Under the pieces are notes generated by a model, which searched no databases, had not been told where the DNA came from, and saw only the letters and a list, made by a program, of their open reading frames with translations. The translations under genes were made by a program, and so were the position numbers. From contig PMST01000688.1 in NCBI GenBank assembly GCA_003168295.1, positions 1-10,257 of the forward strand: a DNA stretch of 10,257 nt. Reading direction: 5' to 3'. Shown in pieces: positions 1-6,391 of this stretch (position 1 is its first letter; every line of letters starts with the position of its first letter). This DNA comes from Actinomycetota bacterium. GTDB taxonomy: Bacteria > Actinomycetota > Actinomycetes > Streptosporangiales > Streptosporangiaceae.

Positions 1-1
1 G

Positions 2-31
2 GTTATCGAGGTGCAGAAGTACATCTGGTAG
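2..31 (+). CDS. Possible C-terminal tail of an upstream gene
   Basis: One plus-strand frame reads VIEVQKYIW and then TAG. The gene would enter from the left edge and end 14 bases before the stop codon of the converging split-barrel gene. The tight convergent spacing matches the rest of the window, and the residues look like an ordinary protein end. Nine residues are far too few to identify a family. The tail could also be chance, since the other frames stay open over the same short stretch. Confidence 0.3.
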   Translation, partial: VIEVQKYIW

Positions 32-45
32 ACCGCCCGCGCCGA

Positions 46-489
46 TCAGCGGGACCATCGACGCTGCGAGGCGGTGTAGTCGTCCAACCGCCAGGCCATC
101 GCCGACTGGGGTCGCAGCGCGTACACCACATCGAAGGCAGGGTCGTTGCTGGGCAGATACTGCTGATCTTCCGGCCTGGTGTATTTCACCGCCAGCGCCG
201 CGACGACGTATTGAACCTCGGCCGGAGTTCCGAGGTCGTCGAGGAGACCGCGGACGATCATGACCTCTTCGCCGCTTTCCAGGTGAACGACGGCGCGCGG
301 GTCGGCCGCGAGGTTCCGGGCCTTAACGGTGCTTCGCCTGCTGTAGAAGCAGAGCGTCTCCTCAGTCACGACCCCCCAGACGGGCGTCGCGTGCGGGACG
401 CCTGACGGGGTGGTCGTGTTCAGCCAGTACTGGCGTGGTGCGGAGAGCCGCTCGGCGATCTCGGCCCATGTCATAGTCCCGTTCTGCAT
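46..489 (-). CDS. PPOX-class split beta-barrel protein, probably F420- or FMN-dependent
   Basis: This 147-residue protein has the layout of the pyridoxamine 5'-phosphate oxidase-like split-barrel family. After an N-terminal helix (about 7-18) comes the strand pair around residues 21-41 with a TPSGVPHATPVWG turn, then the FYSRRSTVKARNL segment (48-60), whose K56-x-x-N59 pattern is typical of cofactor phosphate binding in actinobacterial F420/FMN reductases. A VIVRG-like strand and a C-terminal AWRLDDY...RRW tail complete the fold. The length is normal for the family (about 130-150 residues). Such proteins are cytosolic flavin or deazaflavin oxidoreductases; the substrate cannot be inferred. 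The ATG at 489 is used here, but the ATG at 474 (Met6) is equally possible, and neither has a clear Shine-Dalgarno sequence. The gene diverges from the serpin gene with about 150 bp between them. Confidence 0.87.
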   Translation of the reverse strand: MQNGTMTWAEIAERLSAPRQYWLNTTTPSGVPHATPVWGVVTEETLCFYSRRSTVKARNLAADPRAVVHLESGEEVMIVRGLLDDLGTPAEVQYVVAALAVKYTRPEDQQYLPSNDPAFDVVYALRPQSAMAWRLDDYTASQRRWSR

Positions 490-502
490 GTGGAGATGAT
501 CT

Positions 503-538
503 CACATAGTGATACTTCAGGCACGTAGAGCCACATAG
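503..538. promoter_or_regulatory. Three CACRTAG repeats in a divergent promoter region
   Basis: CACATAG occurs at 503-509, CACGTAG at 522-528 and CACATAG at 532-538. The starts lie 19 and 10 bases apart, roughly two turns and one turn of the helix. The first copy lies inside the imperfect palindrome TCACATAGTGA (502-512). This is the most AT-rich part of the gap between the split-barrel gene and the serpin gene, so it probably contains their divergent promoters. The repeats could be binding sites for one regulator. That is inferred from position and spacing only, and no known operator is recognised. Confidence 0.25.
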
Positions 539-597
539 ACGGGGCGGTCGGGCGTTCACCAGGCCAGACGGGAAGCTGAGGCTGGAACGTTACCTCG

Positions 598-610
598 GCG
601 GTGAAACCGC
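598..610. repeat. Inverted repeat GCGGT-gaa-ACCGC upstream of the serpin gene
   Basis: A perfect 5-bp inverted repeat with a 3-base centre ends 27 bases before the preferred serpin ATG at 638 and 9 bases before the alternative GTG at 620. It could be a small operator or a hairpin in the serpin leader. Repeats this short are common in GC-rich DNA, so the functional claim is weak. Confidence 0.2.
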
Positions 611-637
611 ACCGGGCCCGTGCTTCGTCTGATGCAC

Positions 638-1903
638 ATGAAGAATCAACTGCGGGCCGCCGCCGGGGTAGGCGCGGCGGCGCTGCTGATGGCAGGGTGC
701 GGGTCGGGCGCGGTCGCGCCGCCGGTCATAGCCCACGGCGTGGCGCTCAGGGAGCCTCTCGCCGACCCGCGCCCCTACGGGGCGGCGGATACCAAGTTCG
801 GGCTTGACGTCCTGAACGCCTGGTGCCAGGCGGATCCGGGGGCGAACCTCGTGCTGTCGCCCTCCAGCCTGGCCAGCGGCCTGGGCATGGCGTATCTCGG
901 AGCGCGCGGCGGCACCGCCCAGGCCATGGCCCGGGTGATGGATCTGCCCGCGACCGGCGGGCAGGGCTTCGAGGCCGGCCTGCAGGCACGGTCGGCGGCC
1001 CTGCGCGGCCTGGACAGCCCCGGGGTGACGCTGGCCGCCAGCGATCAGGTGTGGGCCGACCCAACGCTGAAAACCCAGCCCGGTTACCTGAACGCCGTGG
1101 CGACGGGCTATGACGCCGGCGTGGCGCAGGTGCCCTTGCTCAGCAACCCTGATCGCGCCGCCCAGGAGATTAACCAGTCGATCGCGGCCGCGACCCGGAG
1201 ACAGATCCCGCAGTTGCTCTCGCCCACCTCGCTGAACGGCATCAACTTGGTGCTGACTGATGCGCTCTACCTGCGGGCGGCGTGGGCCACGCCCTTTCAG
1301 GCCAGCCAGACCGCCCCGGGGCCGTTCACCACCGCCGCCGGTCAGCGGGCCACGGTGTCATTCATGAACGGTGGTCTGTTTCGCGCCGTCAGCGTGGCAG
1401 GCTGGACCGCGGTCCAGCTTCCGTACCGTGGCGGCAAGCTGGTGATGCTCGCGCTGCTGCCGCCCTCCGGCGCTGCAGGTTGCGCCACGCCAGCGGCGTC
1501 GGCGCTCGGCGCGATGACAGCCAGGCTGGCGGCAGGAGGCACCACGGGCCCGGCTCAAGCCCGCGATGTCTCGTTGCCGCGGGTAAACCTCGACGTCCAG
1601 GTCAGCCTGAAGGACCTGCTGAGCGAGCTCGGCATGGGGGTCGCGTTCACCGCGTCCGCGGACTTCGCCGGGCTGTCCCCGCAGCCGCTCTCCATCGGCC
1701 TGGTGCAGCAGGCCGCCACCCTGCAGGTCGGCGAGCAGGGTACGGTGGCGAGCGCCGCGACGGCCGTCGGCATGCAGCCGACCGCGGTGCGGGTACAGCC
1801 CCCTCAGGTCGTGTTCGACCGTCCCTACCTGATGCTGGTGACCGCGAGCGCGACCGGGGAACCGCTGTTCATGGCCAAGGTCGCCAACCCCGCCGCGCAC
1901 TGA
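638..1903 (+). CDS. Lipoprotein serpin (serine protease inhibitor, family I4)
   Basis: Serpins trap serine or cysteine proteases covalently after cleavage of an exposed reactive loop. From the ATG at 638 the protein has 421 residues and begins MKNQLR, followed by an Ala/Leu-rich segment and the lipobox LMAGC, with Cys21 the likely lipidated residue. It is therefore probably exported and anchored to the outer face of the membrane. Serpin landmarks follow: NLVLSPSSLASGLGMAYLGARG near the start of the fold, LTDALYLRAAW in the middle, the hinge EQGTVASAAT (366-375), VVFDRPY (391-397), and the C-terminal PLFMAKVANP. The small hinge residues and Thr at P14 fit an inhibitory serpin. The scissile site is probably Thr382-Ala383 or Arg385-Val386, because the loop is about three residues longer than in alpha-1-antitrypsin. 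Alternative in-frame starts are ATG 632 and GTG 620; none has a good Shine-Dalgarno, but ATG 638 gives the cleanest signal peptide. Confidence 0.95.
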   Translation: MKNQLRAAAGVGAAALLMAGCGSGAVAPPVIAHGVALREPLADPRPYGAADTKFGLDVLNAWCQADPGANLVLSPSSLASGLGMAYLGARGGTAQAMARVMDLPATGGQGFEAGLQARSAALRGLDSPGVTLAASDQVWADPTLKTQPGYLNAVATGYDAGVAQVPLLSNPDRAAQEINQSIAAATRRQIPQLLSPTSLNGINLVLTDALYLRAAWATPFQASQTAPGPFTTAAGQRATVSFMNGGLFRAVSVAGWTAVQLPYRGGKLVMLALLPPSGAAGCATPAASALGAMTARLAAGGTTGPAQARDVSLPRVNLDVQVSLKDLLSELGMGVAFTASADFAGLSPQPLSIGLVQQAATLQVGEQGTVASAATAVGMQPTAVRVQPPQVVFDRPYLMLVTASATGEPLFMAKVANPAAH

Positions 1904-1923
1904 CCGACGATCTAGATAACGGC

Positions 1924-1939
1924 ACCGGGCGCCGCCGGT
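1924..1939. terminator. Possible hairpin after the serpin gene
   Basis: ACCGG-gcgccg-CCGGT forms a 5-bp stem 20 bases after the serpin stop codon. No U-tract follows, so it is at best a weak terminator of the kind found in GC-rich actinobacteria. Confidence 0.2.
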
Positions 1940-1961
1940 CACCCCGGAGGTGGCAGACTCT

Positions 1962-1975
1962 CGCCAGTGCTGGCG
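1962..1975. repeat. Inverted repeat CGCCAG-tg-CTGGCG before the membrane-protein gene
   Basis: A perfect 6-bp inverted repeat with a 2-base centre ends 31 bases before the GTG at 2007. A second short stem, GGCCG-gcggt-CGGCC (1980-1994), directly abuts the GGGAGG ribosome binding site. The tight spacer of the first repeat suits a dimeric operator better than an RNA hairpin, but it could equally be part of a terminator for the serpin transcript. No regulator can be named. Confidence 0.25.
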
Positions 1976-1994
1976 TCCTGGCCGGCGGTCGGCC

Positions 1995-2000
1995 GGGAGG
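1995..2000 (+). promoter_or_regulatory. Ribosome binding site GGGAGG for the membrane protein
   Basis: GGGAGG lies 6 bases before the GTG at 2007. It decides the start over the in-frame GTG at 1950, which would add 19 hydrophilic, Arg-rich residues and overlaps its own candidate GGAGG. Confidence 0.75.
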
Positions 2001-2006
2001 CAGCGC

Positions 2007-2516
2007 GTGGTTCCAGACGACTTCACCGGGTACTTCGCGGCGGCGGCAACCGCGGCGGGCGCCCTGATCGGTCTGCTGTTCGTCGCGGCCTCGCTGCGGC
2101 CGGAAACGGTGCTCGGCCGCAGTGCGCCGCCTGCGGCCCAGGCGATGGCCGGTTCGGCGTTCACCGCCCTGATCAACAGCTTCTTCGTCTCGCTCATCGC
2201 GCTGATCCCCAAGACCAGCCTGGGCTTCACCGCCGCCACGATGGCCCTGTTGAGCCTGTACAGCACGTGGCGGCTGCATCATCAGCTGTCCAGGCACGAG
2301 ACCGCGGCGCTGCAGATCGTTCTCGCCTTGCTGGCGTACCTGACTCAGCTCGGCCTGGGCATCGCCCTGGCCATCCACCCGCACGACGACAGCCTGGTCT
2401 ACGACGTGGCCTACGTGCTCATCGGCTCGTTTGCCGTCGCGCTGCGCCGGGCGTGGTCGCTGATGCAGGGCAGCCACCTTCCCGCGAACTCCGAAAGCCG
2501 CCCATCTGATCAGTGA
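2007..2516 (+). CDS. Small integral membrane protein, five predicted helices, unknown function
   Basis: From the GTG at 2007 the protein has 169 residues and starts MVPDDFTGYF. Hydrophobic stretches suggest five membrane segments at about 10-30, 47-67, 70-88, 100-123 and 130-152, separated by short loops. The first loop carries RPETVLGRS and the fourth is HPHDDS. The C-terminal tail (about 154-169) is polar and probably loose. No catalytic or transport motif is recognisable. It follows the serpin gene on the same strand after about 100 bp that contain two inverted repeats, so co-transcription is possible but not required. Its stop lies only 4 bases from the stop of the converging BHMT-like gene, leaving no room for a dedicated terminator between them. 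It resembles small conserved actinobacterial membrane proteins in general character only; no function is proposed. Confidence 0.8.
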   Translation: MVPDDFTGYFAAAATAAGALIGLLFVAASLRPETVLGRSAPPAAQAMAGSAFTALINSFFVSLIALIPKTSLGFTAATMALLSLYSTWRLHHQLSRHETAALQIVLALLAYLTQLGLGIALAIHPHDDSLVYDVAYVLIGSFAVALRRAWSLMQGSHLPANSESRPSDQ

Positions 2517-2520
2517 ATCG

Positions 2521-3543
2521 TCACGCGGTCCAGGTGTGCAGGAAGGCCGCATCCTTCGCCGAGATATCCGAGCGGAACATGGGATGCAGGTCCATCGACG
2601 GTGAGTACTTGCCCGCCGCAACCTCGCGGCCCAGCGCCTCGGCCATGGCCCGGACGTGATGCGGGCCCGCGCCGCAGCAGATTCCCACGTAATCCACCCC
2701 GAGCTCCCGGGCGGCCAGCGCGAACGAAGCCATCTCGAACCGCGTGCAGACGAACGGATCCAAGGCGATGGGGAAGGCCCGGTCGCCGGCCGCCGAGCGC
2801 AGCGTCTCCATCGTCGGCGCGGCCGCGTCGGTCCGGTACGGCACCGGCTGGATGGCGACCGCGCAGTCCACGGCCTCCCGGATACCGGTGATCAGCGGCA
2901 GCATCGTCTGCGGCCCGCGGTCGCAGTTCAGGCCCACGATCTGCGCGCCCGCTCCGGCCAGGATGCGGCACGCCTCGGCGTACTCGTAGCCGTCCCGCGT
3001 ACGGTCCGGCTGCGTTGGCGCCAGCGTCACCATCGCGGGCAGGCCAAGCGACTGGGTGACCTCGAGCGCGATCAGCGCCTCGCCCAGGTAGTCGTTGGTT
3101 TCTGAGATGACGAAGTCGATGCCTTCCTCGGCCGCCCAGCCCAGCTGCTCGGCGTACATGGCCCGGACGGTCGCCTTGGTGGCCGGGTCATCCGGGTCGT
3201 ACGCCCAGGTGTTGCACACGTTGCCTGCCACCAGGGCATTACCCTCGCGCGCGACCTCGCGGGCGATCCGCACCGCCTGGCGGTTCATCGCCTCCAGGTC
3301 GCCCTCGCGGCCGACGTCCCGCAGTTTCTCCCGGTGCGCGTAGTAGGTGAGCGCGACCATGACCTCGGCACCCGCGCGCAGGAACTCGCGGTGCAGCTCG
3401 CGCACCGCGTCAGGGAAGTCCAGGACGACCTCGGGGACGAACGGGCCCGCCTTGATGTAGCCGCGCCGCTCTAGCTCGAAGACGTAACCCTCGGCCCCGA
3501 GCACGGTGCCGGCCTGAATCCGGTCCACAATCGAAGGACTCAC
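2521..3543 (-). CDS. Betaine-homocysteine S-methyltransferase-like, zinc-dependent
   Basis: Members of this family transfer a methyl group from a donor such as glycine betaine to zinc-bound homocysteine, giving methionine. The 340-residue protein shows the three zinc ligands expected in the fold: Cys207 in GLNC and the pair Cys289-Cys290 in GICCG. The N-terminal half closely resembles animal BHMT, for example ELERRGYIKAGPF and ELHREFLRAGAEVM. It is shorter than animal BHMT (about 400 residues), lacking the C-terminal dimerisation extension. The first glycine-rich turn reads LGAEGY where animal BHMT has IGDGGF, so the conserved Asp is replaced by Ala17 with Glu18 beside it. The donor may therefore differ from betaine. 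The start is GTG, overlapping the stop of the upstream flavoenzyme as GTGA. A Shine-Dalgarno AGAAGGA lies 8 bases before it, so the two genes are translationally coupled. Confidence 0.9.
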   Translation of the reverse strand: MSPSIVDRIQAGTVLGAEGYVFELERRGYIKAGPFVPEVVLDFPDAVRELHREFLRAGAEVMVALTYYAHREKLRDVGREGDLEAMNRQAVRIAREVAREGNALVAGNVCNTWAYDPDDPATKATVRAMYAEQLGWAAEEGIDFVISETNDYLGEALIALEVTQSLGLPAMVTLAPTQPDRTRDGYEYAEACRILAGAGAQIVGLNCDRGPQTMLPLITGIREAVDCAVAIQPVPYRTDAAAPTMETLRSAAGDRAFPIALDPFVCTRFEMASFALAARELGVDYVGICCGAGPHHVRAMAEALGREVAAGKYSPSMDLHPMFRSDISAKDAAFLHTWTA

Positions 3544-4721
3544 GATGCTATTCCTTCTGCGGCGAACCTGGCGGGCGTGAAGCGCCCGATGTCATAGACG
3601 GTGCCCTGCTGCACGGCGAGCTGAGCGAGCACCCGTCCCACCCAGGGCGCGAACTTGTATCCGGTGCCGCGCCACCCGACACCGGTAAACAGGCCAGGCG
3701 CTCCGGGCACCGCGCCCAGGATGAACTCATCGTCGGCCACCAGGTCATACCAGCAGGTATCGACGCCGCTGGCGGTGGCCACATCGACGACCTCCGCATC
3801 GCGCAGGCCGGGCATGCACTCGGCCACGAATTCCTCCACGCTCCCGATCCGGCTCGGCGTGCGGGCCACTCCGGGCGGGTTGTAGAAACCGATCTTGACC
3901 CCGGGGGTCTTCCCGTCGTAGATGGGGTGGCCGTAGATCCCGATGTCGAGGTACGCGAACACCGGCATCACGTCCTGCGTGAACATGCCCCGCGACCTGG
4001 CCGGGGGAATGAAGTACACCGATTGCACCGGGCGGTCGGGGCTGAGCGGGAACCGGACCCGGCAGCCGGGCACCAGCCCGAGCACGTCGTTGGTTCCCAG
4101 GCCCGCGGTCACCACCAGCACGTCGGATTCCACCGGCCCGGAATCGGTGGCCACGATCCAGTCCTGGCCTGACCGGGTGATCCCGCGGGGTTCGCAGGTC
4201 TCCACTACCCGGACGCCGCGGGCCCGCAGCCCCTCGCGCAGGGCCCCGGTGACCGCGGTCAGGTCGGCGAACCCGGCGTCCACGTCCAGCCAGCCGCCAT
4301 CGGCGTCGAACTGCGGGAACCGCTGCCGCAGCTGCGCGCCGGACAGGGCCTCGCGGGGCAGCTGCAGCTGCTCGAGCACGGCGTAGCTCTCCACCGCGTA
4401 GGTGCTGTCGAGATCGGGCGTGACGCTGGCTTTCGCCAGGTTCAGGCAGCCGCAGTCGATCAGCAGCCGCCGGCCGAAGTCCCGTTCGAGCCCCCGCCAC
4501 AGCCGCCGGGCCTCGAACGCGAGCCTGGCGTATTCGGGGTCCCGGTAGTCGTTACGGACCGACCTGGTCAGGCCGAAGGACGCGGTAGCGGGGTCGCCCA
4601 CCCGGGACCGGTCAAGCACGGTCACCGTTTCCGCCAGCGGCGCGGCGTAGTACGCCGTCATCAGCCCCATCACGCCACCGCCGATGATCGTCAGCCGCCC
4701 GGCCAAGGTCACGCTCCTCAT
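3540..4721 (-). CDS. FAD-dependent amine oxidase, monomeric sarcosine oxidase/DAO family
   Basis: From the ATG at 4721 the protein has 393 residues, close to monomeric sarcosine oxidase and N-methyltryptophan oxidase (about 370-390). The N-terminal dinucleotide fold shows LTIIGGGVMG (10-19) and an acidic residue ending the second strand (LDR, Asp37). SFGLTRSVR (48-56) matches the substrate/flavin loop of this family. Near the C-terminus, CWYDLVADDEFILG begins at Cys323, where monomeric sarcosine oxidase carries its covalent flavin cysteine, followed by GWRGTGYKFAP. It probably oxidises an N-methyl or secondary amine, using oxygen and giving hydrogen peroxide; the substrate is not determined. 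It is the first gene of an operon with the BHMT-like gene. TTG 4706 is a serious alternative start (388 residues), because GAGGAG lies 7 bases before it while the ATG has no clear Shine-Dalgarno. The open frame continues upstream to 5894, but that part is antisense to the methyltransferase and NAD kinase genes and is not family-like. Confidence 0.92.
   Translation of the reverse strand: MRSVTLAGRLTIIGGGVMGLMTAYYAAPLAETVTVLDRSRVGDPATASFGLTRSVRNDYRDPEYARLAFEARRLWRGLERDFGRRLLIDCGCLNLAKASVTPDLDSTYAVESYAVLEQLQLPREALSGAQLRQRFPQFDADGGWLDVDAGFADLTAVTGALREGLRARGVRVVETCEPRGITRSGQDWIVATDSGPVESDVLVVTAGLGTNDVLGLVPGCRVRFPLSPDRPVQSVYFIPPARSRGMFTQDVMPVFAYLDIGIYGHPIYDGKTPGVKIGFYNPPGVARTPSRIGSVEEFVAECMPGLRDAEVVDVATASGVDTCWYDLVADDEFILGAVPGAPGLFTGVGWRGTGYKFAPWVGRVLAQLAVQQGTVYDIGRFTPARFAAEGIAS
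3552..3558 (-). promoter_or_regulatory. Ribosome binding site for the BHMT-like gene
   Basis: AGAAGGA on the minus strand sits 8 bases upstream of the GTG at 3543, inside the 3' end of the flavoenzyme gene. It supports this start and the coupled translation of the pair. Confidence 0.65.
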
Positions 4722-4736
4722 TCCGCAACTACGTTC

Positions 4737-4767
4737 GTGCCAGGCATCCCTGCTGGTGCCAGACATC
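4737..4767. promoter_or_regulatory. Tandem 12-bp repeat, probable operator of the oxidase-BHMT operon
   Basis: GTGCCAGGCATC (4737-4748) and GTGCCAGACATC (4756-4767) differ at one base and start 19 bases apart. They lie 16-46 bases before the oxidase ATG at 4721, inside the 111-bp gap between divergent genes. Two near-identical half-sites two helical turns apart in a promoter region suggest a regulator binding site. The second copy also lies in the interrupted inverted repeat CTGG-tg-CCAG. The regulator and effector are unknown, and which of the divergent genes it controls is inferred from distance. Confidence 0.4.
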
Positions 4768-4832
4768 GTACCTACCCGGGGCTTCGACCCGGAAATCTGT
4801 CCGGAGCGCGCTGGCCATGACACCATGGGGCT

Positions 4833-5441
4833 GTGGTTCACAGTCGTGACGTCGCCGCCTTCGATGAGCGCGCCCCCAGTTACGAAACCGGGTGGCGCGG
4901 CCGCCTGCATCACGACATCGCGGACCGGGCCACCGACCTCGCCCTGGCGAGCTCGCCCCGCCCGGCCCGCGTCCTTGACGTGGGGTGCGGCACCGGCTAC
5001 CTGCTCCGCCGGCTGGCCGGCCGGGTCCCGCAGGCTCTGGAACTGGCCGGCCTCGACGCGGCGCCCGGGATGATCGAAAGGGCCCGGGCGATGGCCGCCG
5101 ACAGCCGGATGCGCTTCGCCACCGGGACGGCCGAGGCCCTTCCCTATCCGGACCAAACGTTCGATCTCGTCGTCAGCACCACCTCCTTCGACCACTGGGC
5201 CGATCAGCGGGCCGGCCTCGCCGAGTGCGCGCGGGTGCTGGTGCCGGGCGGGCACCTGGTCCTGATCGACCAGTTCTCGGCCTGGCTCGCGCCCACGCTC
5301 CTGGGCGGACGCCGGCACAAGGCGCGCACGAAGCGGCGAGCCGCCCGGCTGCTGGCCCAGGCGGGGTTCTCCCCGCCGCAGTGGCATGACCTGTACGCCG
5401 TCATCATCCGGGCCGCGGTCGCCACGACGGGATCCCGCTGA
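4833..5441 (+). CDS. Class I SAM-dependent methyltransferase
   Basis: The 202-residue protein has the core of the Methyltransf_11/UbiE-type fold. Motif I is LDVGCGTGYLL (48-58), which binds S-adenosylmethionine. The acidic residue ending strand 2 is in GLDAAPGM (Asp75). TGTAEALPYPDQTFDLVVS covers motifs II-III, and a CARVLVPGGHLVLID-like segment forms strand 5. An aromatic-rich N-terminus, AAFDERAPSYE, is common in small-molecule methyltransferases of this type. The C-terminus is short, so there is no extra domain to indicate the acceptor. The start is GTG; only GGGG just upstream resembles a ribosome binding site, and the assignment rests on the family's N-terminal motif. The stop is one base from the NAD kinase start, so the two are almost certainly co-translated. 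The substrate is unknown. Confidence 0.9.
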   Translation: MVHSRDVAAFDERAPSYETGWRGRLHHDIADRATDLALASSPRPARVLDVGCGTGYLLRRLAGRVPQALELAGLDAAPGMIERARAMAADSRMRFATGTAEALPYPDQTFDLVVSTTSFDHWADQRAGLAECARVLVPGGHLVLIDQFSAWLAPTLLGGRRHKARTKRRAARLLAQAGFSPPQWHDLYAVIIRAAVATTGSR

Positions 5442-5442
5442 G

Positions 5443-6306
5443 GTGCACGTCGTCGGATTGGTGCTGCACCCGGAGCGTGACTGCGGCGGGGCCGTGGGCG
5501 CGATCCTGGACTGGGCGGACCGCAGGGGAATCCGGGTCATCGGCATCGATACCGAGCTGAGCAGGCTGAAGTGCACCGCCGAGCCGGTGACGGCCGAGGA
5601 GTTCCGGCGCCGTGCCGACCTGGTCGTCAGCCTGGGCGGTGACGGCACGATGCTGCGCGCGATGAGGCTCGCGGACCGGCTGAGCAGCCCGGTCCTGGGC
5701 GTGAACCTCGGCAAGCTGGGATTCCTGGCCGAAGTCGACGTGCCCGATCTGCCCAGCGCCCTGTCGGCCATCGACGCCCACGAATTCACCACCGAACCGC
5801 GGCTGGCCGTCGACGCCGTCCTGGCCGGCCAGGTCGTCACGGCGTTCAACGACATCGCGTTCGTCCGGTTTCCCGGCCAGAAAACCGCCGCCATCGCGGT
5901 GCACGCCGGGGGCGACAGATTCGTCAGTTACGCCGCCGACGCGGTCCTGGTCGCGACTCCGACCGGCTCGACCGCGTACAGCTTCTCCGCAGGCGGCCCG
6001 ATCGTCAGCCCGGGAGTGGAAGCCCTCCTGGTCACCCCGGTCGCGCCTCACTCCGCCTACAACCGCGGCCTCGTCATCTCCGTCGATGACCAGCTGACCT
6101 TGGACGTCCTGTCCGGCAGCGGCCGGCTCGCGGTGGAGGCGGACGGCAACGTCGCCGGGTACGTGGAACCGGGCGACCGGATCGACCTGCTGCCGCGTCC
6201 CGGTGCCGCCCACGTGGTCCGCCTCGGCCGCACCACCTTCTACCAGCGCGCCCGGCGCAAGCTCCGGCTGACCGACTCCGCGGAAATCTCGGCTGTCTGG
6301 CCGTGA
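5443..6306 (+). CDS. nadK: NAD kinase (ATP/polyphosphate-dependent)
   Basis: NAD kinase phosphorylates NAD to NADP in the cytosol. From the GTG at 5443 the protein has 287 residues, a normal length. It begins MHVVGLVLHPER, the usual opening of the family. The nucleotide motif is LGGDGTMLRA with GGDGT at 65-69, followed by NLGKLGFL (88-95). The NAD-binding signature ATPTGSTAYSFSAGGP is at 171-186, preceded by YAAD with Asp166. The conserved Asn-Glu pair reads Asn136-Asp137 here, a conservative change. An upstream in-frame ATG at 5386 would add 19 residues that lie inside the methyltransferase gene and do not resemble the family, so it was rejected. The gene is not next to tlyA or recN, its common actinobacterial setting, so this may be a second copy. 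Its coupling to a methyltransferase is unusual and unexplained. Confidence 0.95.
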   Translation: MHVVGLVLHPERDCGGAVGAILDWADRRGIRVIGIDTELSRLKCTAEPVTAEEFRRRADLVVSLGGDGTMLRAMRLADRLSSPVLGVNLGKLGFLAEVDVPDLPSALSAIDAHEFTTEPRLAVDAVLAGQVVTAFNDIAFVRFPGQKTAAIAVHAGGDRFVSYAADAVLVATPTGSTAYSFSAGGPIVSPGVEALLVTPVAPHSAYNRGLVISVDDQLTLDVLSGSGRLAVEADGNVAGYVEPGDRIDLLPRPGAAHVVRLGRTTFYQRARRKLRLTDSAEISAVWP

Positions 6307-6334
6307 TCCGATGGCGGACGGCTCGAGCCAGCGT

Positions 6335-6381
6335 CCGTTCGGTTAAAGGCACTTTTCCTGAACGGCCGTGCTGTCACGGTC
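6335..6381. terminator. Hairpins between convergent nadK and iolD
   Basis: The 85-bp convergent gap holds two stem-loops. One pairs CCGTTC (6335-6340) with GAACGG (6360-6365), with an inner AGG/CCT. The other is a 7-bp stem (one G-U pair), GGCCGTG-ctgt-CACGGTC (6364-6381). They share two bases, so they would be alternatives or stacked. Neither is followed by a strong U-tract on either strand. Their position between two stop codons suggests a bidirectional terminator. Confidence 0.4.
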
Positions 6382-6391
6382 CGGCGCAACG

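Noticed and set aside
1950..2006. Upstream GTG start for the membrane protein
   Set aside because: The 19 added residues are Arg-rich and unlike the rest, and the GTG at 2007 has GGGAGG at ideal distance.
1358..2621. Long minus-strand open frames opposite the serpin and membrane-protein genes
   Set aside because: They have no family resemblance, and both plus-strand genes are well supported by motifs or a ribosome binding site.
5386..5442. ATG start for NAD kinase inside the methyltransferase gene
   Set aside because: The family N-terminus begins at the GTG at 5443, and the extra residues are out-of-frame methyltransferase sequence.
4722..5894. Upstream extension of the oxidase frame, giving a protein of up to 784 residues
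   Set aside because: The extra residues are antisense to the methyltransferase and NAD kinase genes and are low-complexity Arg/Pro/Gly-rich sequence. The flavoenzyme family starts at the GGGVMG fold just after 4721.
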